Shown piece by piece: positions 1 to 7,739 of a stretch of 40,442 nt of DNA (position 1 is its first letter; each line of letters begins with the position of its first letter). The translations under genes and the position numbers were made by a program. This DNA comes from Nitrospina sp. (lineage in GTDB: Bacteria > Nitrospinota > Nitrospinia > Nitrospinales > JACRGP01): positions 1 through 40,442 of the forward strand of contig JACAVV010000040.1 in assembly GCA_024648695.1 (NCBI GenBank). Direction: 5' to 3'. The notes beneath the pieces were generated by a model. That model searched no databases, was not told where the DNA came from, and saw nothing but the letters and a program-made list of their open reading frames with translations.

Positions 1-25
1 GATCAAAAAATCCAGGTTGGGACAT
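1..25 (-). CDS. Partial transposase N-terminus, IS5-like (runs off left edge)
   Basis: On the minus strand an ATG at 25-23 opens a frame reading MSQPGFFD before the window ends. A good Shine-Dalgarno (AAAGGA, complement of about 34-39) lies 8 nt upstream, so the start is well supported. The QPGFFD opening is typical, from memory, of one group of IS5-family DDE transposases. Only eight residues are visible, so the family call is inference and no catalytic residue can be checked. If correct, an insertion sequence enters from the left edge and its end should lie in 25-150. Confidence 0.45.
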
Positions 26-348
26 GGCAGGGTTCCTTTCAAACAGGGGGGAATGCTGTAAAACGCTTAACATACGTATTTTAATTCATTCAATAACTTT
101 TTGCCCTATTTTTAGAGGCACCCTTAATTTTTAAGGGGTTTTTGGTTTTTCTGGTTTTAGATGGTGTTCTTTTGGTTGTGAGGTGATTTGCGGCCGGGAC
201 TAATCAACCTGAAAACCTTCTTTTTTGGGCGAGCTGTTTATTGCTGGGTTATGGATGGGTTAGTTGACTCCCTGCAATTTTTAGATTCAACCGGAAGCAA
301 TGTTGAACTTGTGTCAATATGGGCTTGCAATAGGTTTGCGTGGCAGGA
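26..348. other. Gene-free stretch between IS5-like edge and mutS2
   Basis: No convincing gene is visible. A perfect hairpin (CCCTTAA, loop TTT, TTAAGGG) lies at 121-137, followed on the plus strand by T-rich sequence. The GAGGCACCCTTAA at 115-127 could be the terminal inverted repeat of the IS whose transposase starts at 25, but the other end is outside the window. The rest (140-348) is the region downstream of mutS2, where I see no clear terminator. Confidence 0.4.
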
Positions 349-2739
349 CTAAAACTCAATCACCGTCACGCCATCGCCTCCTTCTTCCAGGGTTCCCGGG
401 CCGGAATGCTTGGCGAGGCCGGTGCGTTCCAGGTAATTGCGGACAAGCTTTTTGATCGTGCCGGTCCCATGTCCATGGTTGATGATGATTTTTTTCAATT
501 TATTGGCAAGGGCCTGACTGACAAATGATTCTACCGCCTCTTGTGCTTCTTCGTAACGCATGCCATGTAGGTTACAGGAATTACTCGGCGGAGCTTTGGC
601 CTGGACGTTTACGGTTATAGCTGAATTTTTTTGCGATTTGGGACCGGATCGTGATTCATGCTTGTGTCCGCGTAGTGCCTTTTTATCAACTAATGTGGCC
701 ATGTTACCCATTTGGACACGGACTCGGGATTTGCCTTCAGGGTCTTCCAGCAAGGTTCCCTTAGAACCGTATGTTTGAATCAGGACGGTATCGCCTTTTT
801 TGAGTTCATCTGGCGCCAGAGTCCAACCCTCCGGAATGTCGATCCATTTTGCCGGAATGGGCGATTTGCTTGTGATGCGTTTCTCGATTTTTTTGAGTCC
901 CTGCGGGTTCTGGATTTTCTTCGCCTGTTCAATCAATTTTCGGATTTCGTTCTTTTTCTCCCGAACAAAGGATTGAATCTGCTTGGCTTTAGACTTCTCA
1001 AAATCGCGCAATTCCTCGCGCAGGCGGTGGGTCAGTTGGTTCTGCTCTTTATTCAATTGTTCGGTGCTTTCCTTAAGAGAATGAAGGCGCACCTTTTCTT
1101 CGTTCAGTTCCAGCATTTGGCGGTTGAGGTCTTGCAATAAATAATATTCCTGAGGGTTTTCCTTTTCGAACAGATGTCGGGCATTCTTTATAATGGTGTC
1201 AGGAAGCCCCAATCGCTCCGCAGTATCCAGGGCGGCGCTGTTTCCGGGGACCCCCAAAATGAGCCGGTAGGTCGGGTTGAATGTTTGGGTGTTGAATTCC
1301 ATACAGGCATTCAAAAATCCCTCCTCGGTTTGGGCCAAAAGTTTTAATGACAAATAATGGGTGGACACCAGGGTCACCATGTCGCGCCTTTTCATTTCCT
1401 TTAAAATGGCCTCCGCAAGCGCCGCACCTTCTGTGGGGTCGGTGGAGATCCCCAATTCATCGAGTAAAATTAAAGACCCCGGGAGCGCTTCATCCAGAAT
1501 CTGGATTACCTTCTTTATGTGACCCGAAAAAGTGGACAGGTTCAGCTGGATACTTTGTTCGTCGCCAATATCTGCATAGACTTCCGGGAAAAAGGGAATT
1601 TCCGAGTCTCCTTCGACGGGCAAATAAAGGCCTGAGCGGGCCATTAATGCCATGAGACCCAGGGTTTTCAAGGTGACTGTTTTGCCGCCGGTGTTGGGAC
1701 CCGAAATCAGAATGACCCGTGTCTCAGGTGACCAGGTGATGTCGTTGGCGATCACGTTCTGTTCATTAAGGATCAATTCCGGATTGCGCGCGCCAACCAG
1801 GTTCATACAGCCTTTATCGTTTAAATGGCAGGGCAGGGCGTCCATCCAGCGGGCCAGGCGTGCTTTCGCGTGAATCCGGTCGAAGGTTTCCAGGATCCCC
1901 AGATTCTGCATCAAAGAGGCCGCGGCTTGATGAATTTCAACCGCCAATCTCCCCAGGATTTTGCGTTTTTCGCGTTCCACCCGAAGGGTATCCATTTTCA
2001 ATCGATTGTTGAGCGGAACCATGGAACTGGGTTCCAGGTAAACCGTGGCGCCACTGCCAGAGGTGTCATGAACGATCCCTTCAATACGCGACCTCATTTC
2101 CGATTTGATCGGGATCACCCAGCGGCCCTCACGTTGAGTATGATAAGAATCCTGAATGGCATCTTTAGTGCGGGAACTTGAAAGAATCTTTGCCGACATT
2201 TCCTGCAACTTTCCCTGGCTTTCATTCACGTCCTTAAATGCCTGTTTGAGTTCCGGGCTGGCGTTTGGGCGTATTTCGCCATCGTCATCAATGCAGGTTT
2301 CCAGCGATTTTAACAGGGCCGGTAAAGGTTCCAGCGTTTCACCCAGACCATTCAATGAGGATTCCTCCTCGCGTTTTCGAAAATATTGGTCGAGGTTTCG
2401 CACCAGTTTCAGGAGACGAATAAAGAGAAGTGCCTGATGAGACTCAATCATCATCCGGTCTTTGGCTTCTTTTAAAAAAGGACGGATGTCCTCAAAAGAC
2501 TCCAGCGGAAAACCATCCGGCGAATCAAGCAGAGAAACCATGTCGCGGGTTTCTTGCAAAGCGCTTTCAGCTTCCTCCATTTGGCTATAAGGGAGCAATG
2601 ATTGGAAACACTCGGCGGTGTAGGGAGATAAGGCGAATTCTGCAAGTTTTGCGCGAATGCGGTCCCAACCCAGAATTTGTAAGGATTTGTCCAGCAGGGG
2701 GGAAACAGTAGCCGCAGTTTTACCTTGGGTTGAGTCCAT
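349..2739 (-). CDS. mutS2: MutS2 family DNA mismatch/ribosome-rescue ATPase with Smr domain
   Basis: MutS2 is a MutS-like ATPase that suppresses recombination in some bacteria and splits collided ribosomes in Bacillus. The N-terminal two thirds carry the MutS core, with Walker A GPNTGGKT near residue 347, Walker B LILLDELG and the STHY switch motif. A basic coiled-coil region follows. The C-terminal 80 residues form a Smr endonuclease-like domain, with NLHGMR and HGHGTG motifs. Length (about 796 aa) is normal. The frame is open to a TTG at 2793; ATGs exist at 2760 and 2739, none with a clear ribosome binding site. I chose 2739 because homologues have only a short lead before the first helix. 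It overlaps the end of the upstream hydrolase gene, so the two are probably co-transcribed and translationally coupled. Confidence 0.93.
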   Translation of the reverse strand: MDSTQGKTAATVSPLLDKSLQILGWDRIRAKLAEFALSPYTAECFQSLLPYSQMEEAESALQETRDMVSLLDSPDGFPLESFEDIRPFLKEAKDRMMIESHQALLFIRLLKLVRNLDQYFRKREEESSLNGLGETLEPLPALLKSLETCIDDDGEIRPNASPELKQAFKDVNESQGKLQEMSAKILSSSRTKDAIQDSYHTQREGRWVIPIKSEMRSRIEGIVHDTSGSGATVYLEPSSMVPLNNRLKMDTLRVEREKRKILGRLAVEIHQAAASLMQNLGILETFDRIHAKARLARWMDALPCHLNDKGCMNLVGARNPELILNEQNVIANDITWSPETRVILISGPNTGGKTVTLKTLGLMALMARSGLYLPVEGDSEIPFFPEVYADIGDEQSIQLNLSTFSGHIKKVIQILDEALPGSLILLDELGISTDPTEGAALAEAILKEMKRRDMVTLVSTHYLSLKLLAQTEEGFLNACMEFNTQTFNPTYRLILGVPGNSAALDTAERLGLPDTIIKNARHLFEKENPQEYYLLQDLNRQMLELNEEKVRLHSLKESTEQLNKEQNQLTHRLREELRDFEKSKAKQIQSFVREKKNEIRKLIEQAKKIQNPQGLKKIEKRITSKSPIPAKWIDIPEGWTLAPDELKKGDTVLIQTYGSKGTLLEDPEGKSRVRVQMGNMATLVDKKALRGHKHESRSGPKSQKNSAITVNVQAKAPPSNSCNLHGMRYEEAQEAVESFVSQALANKLKKIIINHGHGTGTIKKLVRNYLERTGLAKHSGPGTLEEGGDGVTVIEF

Positions 2740-4342
2740 GGAGCGAGGCGAGGTTAACATCTTTAACCAGTGAAATGGTGATCCTGGCTTCAAACAGGCG
2801 GCTGAGGTCCCGGTAATTTTTGTAGTCCCTCAGCAGGAATCCAATATCCCGTGGAACGATACTTTTGAACACCAGCTTTTTCTCACCAGGAATGAGTTGG
2901 TTTTTTTCGCGTACAATTTTCTGGTGGGAGATGCTTACGGGTTTGTCGAAGTCGACCATGTCAGAGTTCAAATAGATGTCGTATTCCAGAACATTCTCAC
3001 CCATGACTTCAATGGTATTGTTTTTTCGGTTGATGGCGAAAAGGGTGGCAATTTTTCCGTCACGTACTAATAAGGGTTCCCCTTCCGGACCTGGTACCTG
3101 AAGGGCGGCCAGTTGCTTGCCTTTGGTGACTTGTACCCACTGAACCCGGTTTAAGTGATTCGCTTCCCGGGTCATGCGCACAACTTTGGAGTTGCCCGGC
3201 CGCTTTTGCGATTTCATCCAGCGCACCAGACCGCTCACTTCCGACTGCGGTAAAAAGTGACCTCCATGAGCTTTCCCTTTTTCCTGATGTTCCCGGAAAA
3301 CCACCGGGTATCTCATGTCTGACAAAATTCTATGAATCCGCTGACTGAATTTAATTGGAAAAATAGGATCGTATTTCCCGTGAATAATGTAAATGGGAGT
3401 ATTGTTCAAATTCACCAGAAAATTCATATAACGTTCAGTAATGGTGCCTGCGATAGGTGCGAGTCCTGCAAAGATATCAGGATTGAATGTACCTATCATA
3501 TAGGCGCCAACTGCACCATTCGAGACACCACTTAAAATGACCCTGTTGGGATCCACAGGGTATTGGCTTTTCAGTTTTTTGATCAGGTTCAGAACCAGCA
3601 ATTCAGCGTTTCGGGTCCACCACGCTCCGGCCAGATAGGTAGGGCAGGCGATAATGAAATCGTCTCCCATACGTTCGACCCAGCGGTCGATGGCTGTGGT
3701 CCCGCTACTTCCTGCTCCATGGAGCATGATTAATAGCGGATACGAATCATTTGCCCGAGCGGATTTGGGGACATACAAGGCATATGAATATGATTTACCC
3801 TTGCTTGTGATTTGCTCAGTTCGTCGAAGTCCCTTGGGACCCATATTTTTATTGGGCAAACGCTTTAATATTGATTTTATCTGGCTCGGGGTAATATCAT
3901 TATCATTGAGCCTGTCCAAAGCTTTTTTTTCCTCACTGGACCCAAAAGAATTCAAAAACTTTTCAACATCCACGTCAGCGTGATATGTCGGCCTGGGTTT
4001 CGGGGCAGGGGAAGGAACGGGCGCGGGAACTGGGGCCGGTCCCGGTTTTACCTGGGGCTTAATGACATCCACCGAGGCCTGCGATTTTGGAGGCGCCTGG
4101 GTTTTTGGTTTTATTATGATCGTTGATTGTCTCGAAGGTTCCGGTTTCGCTTGCATGGGTTTTTGTGCAGACGGTGGGGTGTTGGGCACCGGTTTGATGA
4201 TTATTGGCGTGGATGGATCCGGCTGAGGAACACTTTCCGCAGTTTGCTCACCCGGTTCAACGTCCATTTCCGAGTCCATTTCGGAAGTGGTGGCGCAGGC
4301 AGTAACGAATAAGGCAAATAAGCAAAGGATCAGGTTTTTCAT
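2720..4342 (-). CDS. Lipoprotein alpha/beta hydrolase (esterase/PHB-depolymerase-like)
   Basis: This 540-residue protein starts with a lipoprotein signal peptide (lipobox FVTAC, Cys16) and a long Pro/Lys-rich linker to about residue 120, which could span the periplasm. The following domain has alpha/beta-hydrolase features: LHGAG for the oxyanion loop, GVSNG nucleophile elbow with Ser near 274, Asp in HGKYDP near 323, and His in KAHGGHFLP near 359. This matches the PHB-depolymerase/feruloyl-esterase-like branch. The last 150 residues are probably beta-rich and unassigned. The substrate cannot be told. A perfect TATAAT lies just upstream of the ATG, suggesting a very short leader. Its 3' end overlaps mutS2. 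Confidence 0.8.
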   Translation of the reverse strand: MKNLILCLFALFVTACATTSEMDSEMDVEPGEQTAESVPQPDPSTPIIIKPVPNTPPSAQKPMQAKPEPSRQSTIIIKPKTQAPPKSQASVDVIKPQVKPGPAPVPAPVPSPAPKPRPTYHADVDVEKFLNSFGSSEEKKALDRLNDNDITPSQIKSILKRLPNKNMGPKGLRRTEQITSKGKSYSYALYVPKSARANDSYPLLIMLHGAGSSGTTAIDRWVERMGDDFIIACPTYLAGAWWTRNAELLVLNLIKKLKSQYPVDPNRVILSGVSNGAVGAYMIGTFNPDIFAGLAPIAGTITERYMNFLVNLNNTPIYIIHGKYDPIFPIKFSQRIHRILSDMRYPVVFREHQEKGKAHGGHFLPQSEVSGLVRWMKSQKRPGNSKVVRMTREANHLNRVQWVQVTKGKQLAALQVPGPEGEPLLVRDGKIATLFAINRKNNTIEVMGENVLEYDIYLNSDMVDFDKPVSISHQKIVREKNQLIPGEKKLVFKSIVPRDIGFLLRDYKNYRDLSRLFEARITISLVKDVNLASLHGLNPR

Positions 4343-4351
4343 GCCCTACAG

Positions 4352-4378
4352 ATTATAGGAAATTGATTCAATTGTAAA
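4352..4378 (-). promoter_or_regulatory. Candidate promoter of the lipoprotein hydrolase gene
   Basis: On the minus strand TTTACA (4378-4373) and a perfect TATAAT (4357-4352) are separated by 15 nt, short for a sigma-70 promoter. The expected start of transcription is 3-4 nt before the ATG at 4342, so the mRNA would be nearly leaderless. No Shine-Dalgarno is present, in agreement. Confidence 0.4.
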
Positions 4379-4443
4379 GTTAGCCCTTAGGTTTTGCGGA
4401 CCCGAAAATGTTTTTGAAATTTTAATCATTTAAAAGGGAACTG

Positions 4444-5208
4444 ATGAAGATTCCTCCAAAACAAAGCTTGCATGAAAATCCTGGGAGTGTGTTGATCGGA
4501 GAAGGCAAACCCGCTTTGTACAAAGGTCGAGCCGGATACCGGATCCTTTTTTGTTGTCGCAAAGGCGGTTGGGATTATTTGGGGCAATTAAAAATCGTGG
4601 AACAGACGAAAGACATCTCCCTGGAACTGTTTAATGAATCGTATTATTCGCATTTCAGGAATTCCCTTGCAATGGTATGCCAGGCTTTGAAAATCAAGGT
4701 TCTGCGTGCGGCATTGGAAAACCTGCCGGTCCCGCAAAAATTTCAGAATCAAATTCACGATGTTCTGGAAAGACCGCCCATGGTCAAGACTCCAGCAATC
4801 ATCAACCAAACTTTGCAGGGAAAATCTAGGGGAAAAGACCTGCAGGAAATAATGGATCGGCTCAACAAGACTTACTTTGAAGGAAGGATCTGCGCCCAAA
4901 TAGAATGGGGCCGTAATTCCACAAACCGGAATTTGACATCAATACGATTTGGATCCTACCACCTCAAAAAACGCAGGATATTGATTCACCCGCGGCTTCG
5001 GCAGGATTTCGTGCCGCAAATAGTACTGGAGTTGACCATTTATCACGAGATGTGCCATCAATACCATCCCCCCATTCGAAAAAATGGAAGAACCCGATAT
5101 CATCACGCCGCTTTCAAGCAAAAGGAGCGGGAGTATCTCTATTTTCAGCAAGCGCGGGAATGGGAGCAGAAAAACTGGAGAAAACTTTTACTGCCTCCAA
5201 AAGTTTAA
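4444..5208 (+). CDS. SprT-like zinc metalloprotein
   Basis: The protein has 254 residues. The C-terminal half carries the SprT/Spartan signature: YHEMCHQYHPP (HExxH, zinc-binding His and catalytic Glu) followed about 15 residues later by HHAAF, matching the family's third ligand region (HGxxF). The N-terminal 110 residues match nothing I recognise. Bacterial SprT-like proteins are poorly characterised; eukaryotic Spartan cleaves DNA-protein crosslinks. AAGGG at 4433-4437 is well placed for the ATG at 4444. The gene is divergent from the lipoprotein hydrolase and lies 88 nt upstream of the P-II gene. Cleavage of DNA-bound proteins is a family-level guess. Confidence 0.75.
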   Translation: MKIPPKQSLHENPGSVLIGEGKPALYKGRAGYRILFCCRKGGWDYLGQLKIVEQTKDISLELFNESYYSHFRNSLAMVCQALKIKVLRAALENLPVPQKFQNQIHDVLERPPMVKTPAIINQTLQGKSRGKDLQEIMDRLNKTYFEGRICAQIEWGRNSTNRNLTSIRFGSYHLKKRRILIHPRLRQDFVPQIVLELTIYHEMCHQYHPPIRKNGRTRYHHAAFKQKEREYLYFQQAREWEQKNWRKLLLPPKV

Positions 5209-5296
5209 ATCCGGTTTCAGTGCCTCAAAGCTCATTTTTTAAATGTTTTATTAGATTGCAAACGTTCGGAATTTCCTCTAAATTATCGCTACTACT

Positions 5297-5644
5297 ATGA
5301 AAATGATCAAATGTTACATAAAACACCAAAAGCTGGAGCCTGTCCGGGAAAAACTGTTTGAATTGGGCGTTCCTGGCGTTTCGGTAAGTGATGCCCGGGG
5401 TATTGGCAAACCCTTGAGTCAATTGAGAAACTCATCGGAAACCGGATCTGCGCACGTACCTCAGTTCCTTCCCAGTCTGGAACTCACCATTGTTCTGGAA
5501 AATGAGGCGGTGGAGGAAGTGGTGCAAATGCTCCAGGTCACCGCAAAAACCGGTAATCTGGGTGATGGAAAGATTTTTGTCCTTCCCGTTGAAGAGGCGG
5601 TGCGTATCCGAACCGGAGAAACCGGTCCGCAAGCCCTTTATTGA
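5297..5644 (+). CDS. P-II family nitrogen-regulatory-like protein with atypical T-loop
   Basis: This 115-residue protein aligns end to end with GlnB/GlnK. The start (MKMIKCYIK), the FLPSLELTIVL strand after the T-loop, TAKTGNLGDGKIFV (B-loop, with the Lys equivalent to E. coli Lys90) and the RIRTGE C-loop are all recognisable. P-II trimers sense ATP/ADP and 2-oxoglutarate and bind transporters or enzymes through the T-loop. Here the T-loop (about residues 37-56) is unusual: it is about two residues longer, has no tyrosine at or near position 51 for uridylylation, and has Pro where Gln39 normally helps bind 2-oxoglutarate and Mg. Nucleotide binding may be kept while the output differs. No clear ribosome binding site. 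The yggS gene follows after 37 nt. Confidence 0.82.
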   Translation: MKMIKCYIKHQKLEPVREKLFELGVPGVSVSDARGIGKPLSQLRNSSETGSAHVPQFLPSLELTIVLENEAVEEVVQMLQVTAKTGNLGDGKIFVLPVEEAVRIRTGETGPQALY

Positions 5645-5681
5645 ACGATCAAAAAGAGAGTCTGTCACATCCGGCAAATCA

Positions 5682-6383
5682 ATGGGCGCGAATACCTTGA
5701 TTTCTGAAAACTTGGCGAAAACTCGGGATCGAATTGCAGGAGCCCTTAAAAAATCCGGGCGCTCCCCCGAAGATGTCCAGTTAGTGGCTGTATCCAAGAC
5801 AGTGGATGTTGAACGGATAGTCCAGGCCAGGGAATGTGGCCAATTGGTTTTCGGGGAAAATAAAATTCAGGAAGCCAAGGATAAAGTTGATACTTTGGGC
5901 ACCGACGATTATGAGTGGCATTTTATCGGTCATTTACAGAAAAATAAGATCAAATTCCTTTTCGACCGGTTTTCTTTAATCCATTCTGTGGACAGTGTGG
6001 CTTTGGCCGAGAGCATTCATCATGCCAGTGAAAATCGTTCCAAGGTGACACCGATTTTGGTTCAGGTCAACATTTCCGGAGAGGCTTCAAAACAGGGAGT
6101 GGCGCCGGAACAACTGGAATCCTCCTTAAAGCAAATGGGCCTTTTTTCAGGTGTGTCGGTGCGAGGATTGATGACCATCCCTCCCTTCGATCCGGATCCT
6201 GAACAATCACGAACCTATTTCATACAGTTGCGCGAGTTGCGTGGCGCGATGAACCAGCTCGGCTTAGAACGGGTTTCTCTGGATCATTTATCAATGGGCA
6301 TGTCCAATGATTTTGAAGTTGCCATTGAAGAGGGGGCGACTCTGGTTCGAGTGGGTACAGCAATATTCGGGAACAGAGCCTGA
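5682..6383 (+). CDS. yggS: YggS/PLPBP family pyridoxal-phosphate homeostasis protein
   Basis: A PLP-binding protein of the alanine-racemase-like TIM-barrel fold, which buffers PLP and influences amino-acid and keto-acid pools without known enzymatic activity. The PLP lysine is Lys39 in LVAVSKT; FGENKIQEA, WHFIGHLQKNK and the C-terminal LSMGMSNDF and RVGTAIFG signatures are present. Length is 233 residues, normal. The frame is open upstream to 5490, inside the P-II gene, but homology supports the ATG at 5682; its ribosome binding site is weak. It sits between the P-II gene and proC. The yggS-proC pairing is common in bacteria; the cyanobacterial homologue PipY belongs to the P-II/PipX network. 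Confidence 0.93.
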   Translation: MGANTLISENLAKTRDRIAGALKKSGRSPEDVQLVAVSKTVDVERIVQARECGQLVFGENKIQEAKDKVDTLGTDDYEWHFIGHLQKNKIKFLFDRFSLIHSVDSVALAESIHHASENRSKVTPILVQVNISGEASKQGVAPEQLESSLKQMGLFSGVSVRGLMTIPPFDPDPEQSRTYFIQLRELRGAMNQLGLERVSLDHLSMGMSNDFEVAIEEGATLVRVGTAIFGNRA

Positions 6384-6436
6384 CCGTAAATAAGTGGAGT
6401 GAATTAAATTTAACCAAAATTTAAGGAATTTTAAGA

Positions 6437-7300
6437 GTGCTGAAAAATAAAAAGCTTGGATTTCTGGGTGGCGGCAATATGGCGGAAGCCATGATCAAGG
6501 GGCTGGTAACAGCTGGTTTTATCGATGCCAAAAGTATTTTTGTTTCCGATCCCCTGCAAGCTCGTTTGGATTATTTGCATCAGGAATACAAGGTAAAGGT
6601 GAGCATTGAAAATCGCACCGTGACCGAAAAATGCGATATCCTGATTTTAGCTGTGAAGCCGCAAGTGATTGTCAAAATGGTAAAAGAGATCCATGACCTG
6701 ATTCATAAAGGACATTTATTGATTTCAGTCGCGGCTGGCATTCCTATCAGTGTTATAGAAGACATCGTAAACATCGCTCCCAAAAAGAAAATTCCTGTTA
6801 TTCGTACCATGCCCAACACTCCGGCATTGGTGCAGGCGGGTGTCACTGCCGTCGCTTCGTCAAAGAGTGTTTCAAAATCAGACAACCAGATTGCCCACCG
6901 CATTTTCGAAGCCATTGGACGAACCGTTGACGTACCTGAGGAGAGTCTGGATGCAGTTACCGGGTTGAGTGGAAGCGGGCCTGCTTATATTTTTATGGTG
7001 ATTGAGGCTTTATCCGATGCAGGGGTTAAAATGGGGCTTTCGCGCGAGGTCTCTAATATCCTGACCATGCAAACGGTTCTGGGATCGGCGGAGTTAGCGA
7101 TCAAAACCGGGAAACATCCTGGTGAACTGAAGGACATGGTCACCTCACCCGGTGGCACGACGATTAGCGGATTGCATTCCCTGGAAGCCGGGGGATTGCG
7201 GACGACGCTTATGGACGCAGTGGAAGAGGCCACTCTCCGTTCCGCAGAACTGGGCGAGGCCACACGGAAAAAACAATCCGGAAACCCTGAAGAATCTTGA
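6437..7300 (+). CDS. proC: Pyrroline-5-carboxylate reductase
   Basis: ProC reduces 1-pyrroline-5-carboxylate to proline with NAD(P)H in the cytoplasm. The N-terminal Rossmann motif LGGGNMAEA starts near residue 10. VKPQ, RTMPNTPALV, SGSGPAYIF and the dimerisation/active-site region TSPGGTTISGLHSLE are intact. At 287 residues it is slightly longer than the usual 270, with a charged C-terminal tail. The start is GTG at 6437, supported by AAGGAA at 6424-6429. It lies 53 nt after yggS in the same orientation and likely in one transcript. Downstream is the structured element at 7311-7471. Confidence 0.95.
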   Translation: MLKNKKLGFLGGGNMAEAMIKGLVTAGFIDAKSIFVSDPLQARLDYLHQEYKVKVSIENRTVTEKCDILILAVKPQVIVKMVKEIHDLIHKGHLLISVAAGIPISVIEDIVNIAPKKKIPVIRTMPNTPALVQAGVTAVASSKSVSKSDNQIAHRIFEAIGRTVDVPEESLDAVTGLSGSGPAYIFMVIEALSDAGVKMGLSREVSNILTMQTVLGSAELAIKTGKHPGELKDMVTSPGGTTISGLHSLEAGGLRTTLMDAVEEATLRSAELGEATRKKQSGNPEES

Positions 7301-7310
7301 GTTGGACCCG

Positions 7311-7338
7311 TTGACAAACCCATTATCGGACTTATATT
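7311..7338 (+). promoter_or_regulatory. Near-consensus sigma-70 promoter
   Basis: TTGACA at 7311-7316 is a perfect -35 and TATATT at 7333-7338 is a 5/6 -10, with a 16-nt spacer. It points away from proC into a 160-nt region with no annotated gene, so it should drive a short transcript starting near 7345. Confidence 0.6.
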
Positions 7339-7391
7339 TATAGTAGGAACGGTGCAGACCGTTCACCTAGCCGAAAGGAAGGGGTTTACTG

Positions 7392-7424
7392 GTGAGTGAA
7401 AAAATCTGTTCGGCTAAAAATTAG
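7392..7424 (+). CDS. Possible 10-residue leader peptide
   Basis: GTG at 7392 opens a 10-codon frame (MSEKICSAKN, stop TAG at 7422-7424). A strong Shine-Dalgarno-like AAGGAAGGGG lies at 7378-7384 and just upstream, about 7 nt before the start. The frame sits inside the loop of P2, so ribosome entry would compete with or be controlled by that helix. It is too short for coding statistics. Confidence 0.25.
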   Translation: MSEKICSAKN

Positions 7425-7427
7425 GAT

Positions 7428-7471
7428 GGGGGGTTGCCTGATTGAATGTTTGCTGGTTCAGGCAACCCCCC
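7428..7471 (-). terminator. 14-bp hairpin, likely terminator of larE operon
   Basis: A perfect GGGGGGTTGCCTGA/TCAGGCAACCCCCC stem with a 16-nt loop. On the minus strand it lies 30 nt past the stop at 7501 and is followed by ATCCTAATTTTTA, a late T-rich stretch. On the plus strand no T-tract follows. It may therefore end the larE transcript, or both converging transcripts. Confidence 0.45.
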
Positions 7472-7500
7472 TGAAATACTTCGGCCTTGTTCATAGGCGA

Positions 7501-7734
7501 TTATTCAGCTTTCAACCTTTGGATCAGGCCCCATCCTGCTAGAGCCAGTCCAATCACCATCAAAAAAGACGGTTTCAGAACGTCTTCGGGATGCGTGAAC
7601 ATCAGAATCAGCATTATGAACACTCCCGCCATCGCTATGAAAATGCCGGAATACATTTTTTCCGTTCCTTTGGTAAATAGTTCCGGGTCCTTGATCTGTT
7701 TTTTGAATTCCGGTTTGAGTTCGACTTGAAACAT
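7501..7734 (-). CDS. Small membrane protein, unknown function
   Basis: This 77-residue protein has a charged N-terminus (to about residue 27) and two predicted transmembrane helices, about 29-46 and 55-71, ending in RLKAE. I do not recognise a family. It starts 5 nt after the larE stop, with AAGGAAG about 12 nt upstream of the ATG, so it is almost certainly the second gene of a larE operon. Confidence 0.6.
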   Translation of the reverse strand: MFQVELKPEFKKQIKDPELFTKGTEKMYSGIFIAMAGVFIMLILMFTHPEDVLKPSFLMVIGLALAGWGLIQRLKAE

Positions 7735-7739
7735 AAGAT

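Larger units (their letters stand above)
7345..7472 (+). ncRNA. Candidate structured small RNA or leader, class unknown
   Basis: Downstream of the promoter at 7311-7338 there are three inverted repeats. P1 is GAACGGT/ACCGTTC with a GCAG loop (7347-7353 with 7358-7364). P2 is TAGCCGAA/TTCGGCTA (7368-7375 with 7409-7416). P3 is a perfect 14-bp stem (7428-7441 with 7458-7471). TTCACC in the P1-P2 junction could also pair with GGTGAG at 7391-7396. I compared it by eye with SRP RNA, 6S, tmRNA, RNase P and common riboswitches and found no match. P3 lacks a U-tract on this strand, so the 3' end is uncertain. Confidence 0.45.

Noticed and set aside
712-2711. Plus-strand reading frames opposite mutS2
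   Set aside because: They are frames on the opposite strand of an intact, well-recognised gene.
5490-5681. Extension of YggS upstream into the P-II gene
   Set aside because: The extra 64 residues are out-of-frame P-II coding sequence and have no resemblance to YggS family N-termini.
7345-7472. SRP RNA, 6S RNA, tmRNA, or a glutamine-type riboswitch
   Set aside because: The conserved cores of these RNAs (for example GGAAGCAGCC of SRP RNA, or the ALAA tag of tmRNA) are absent; only superficial similarity such as CGTTCACC was found.
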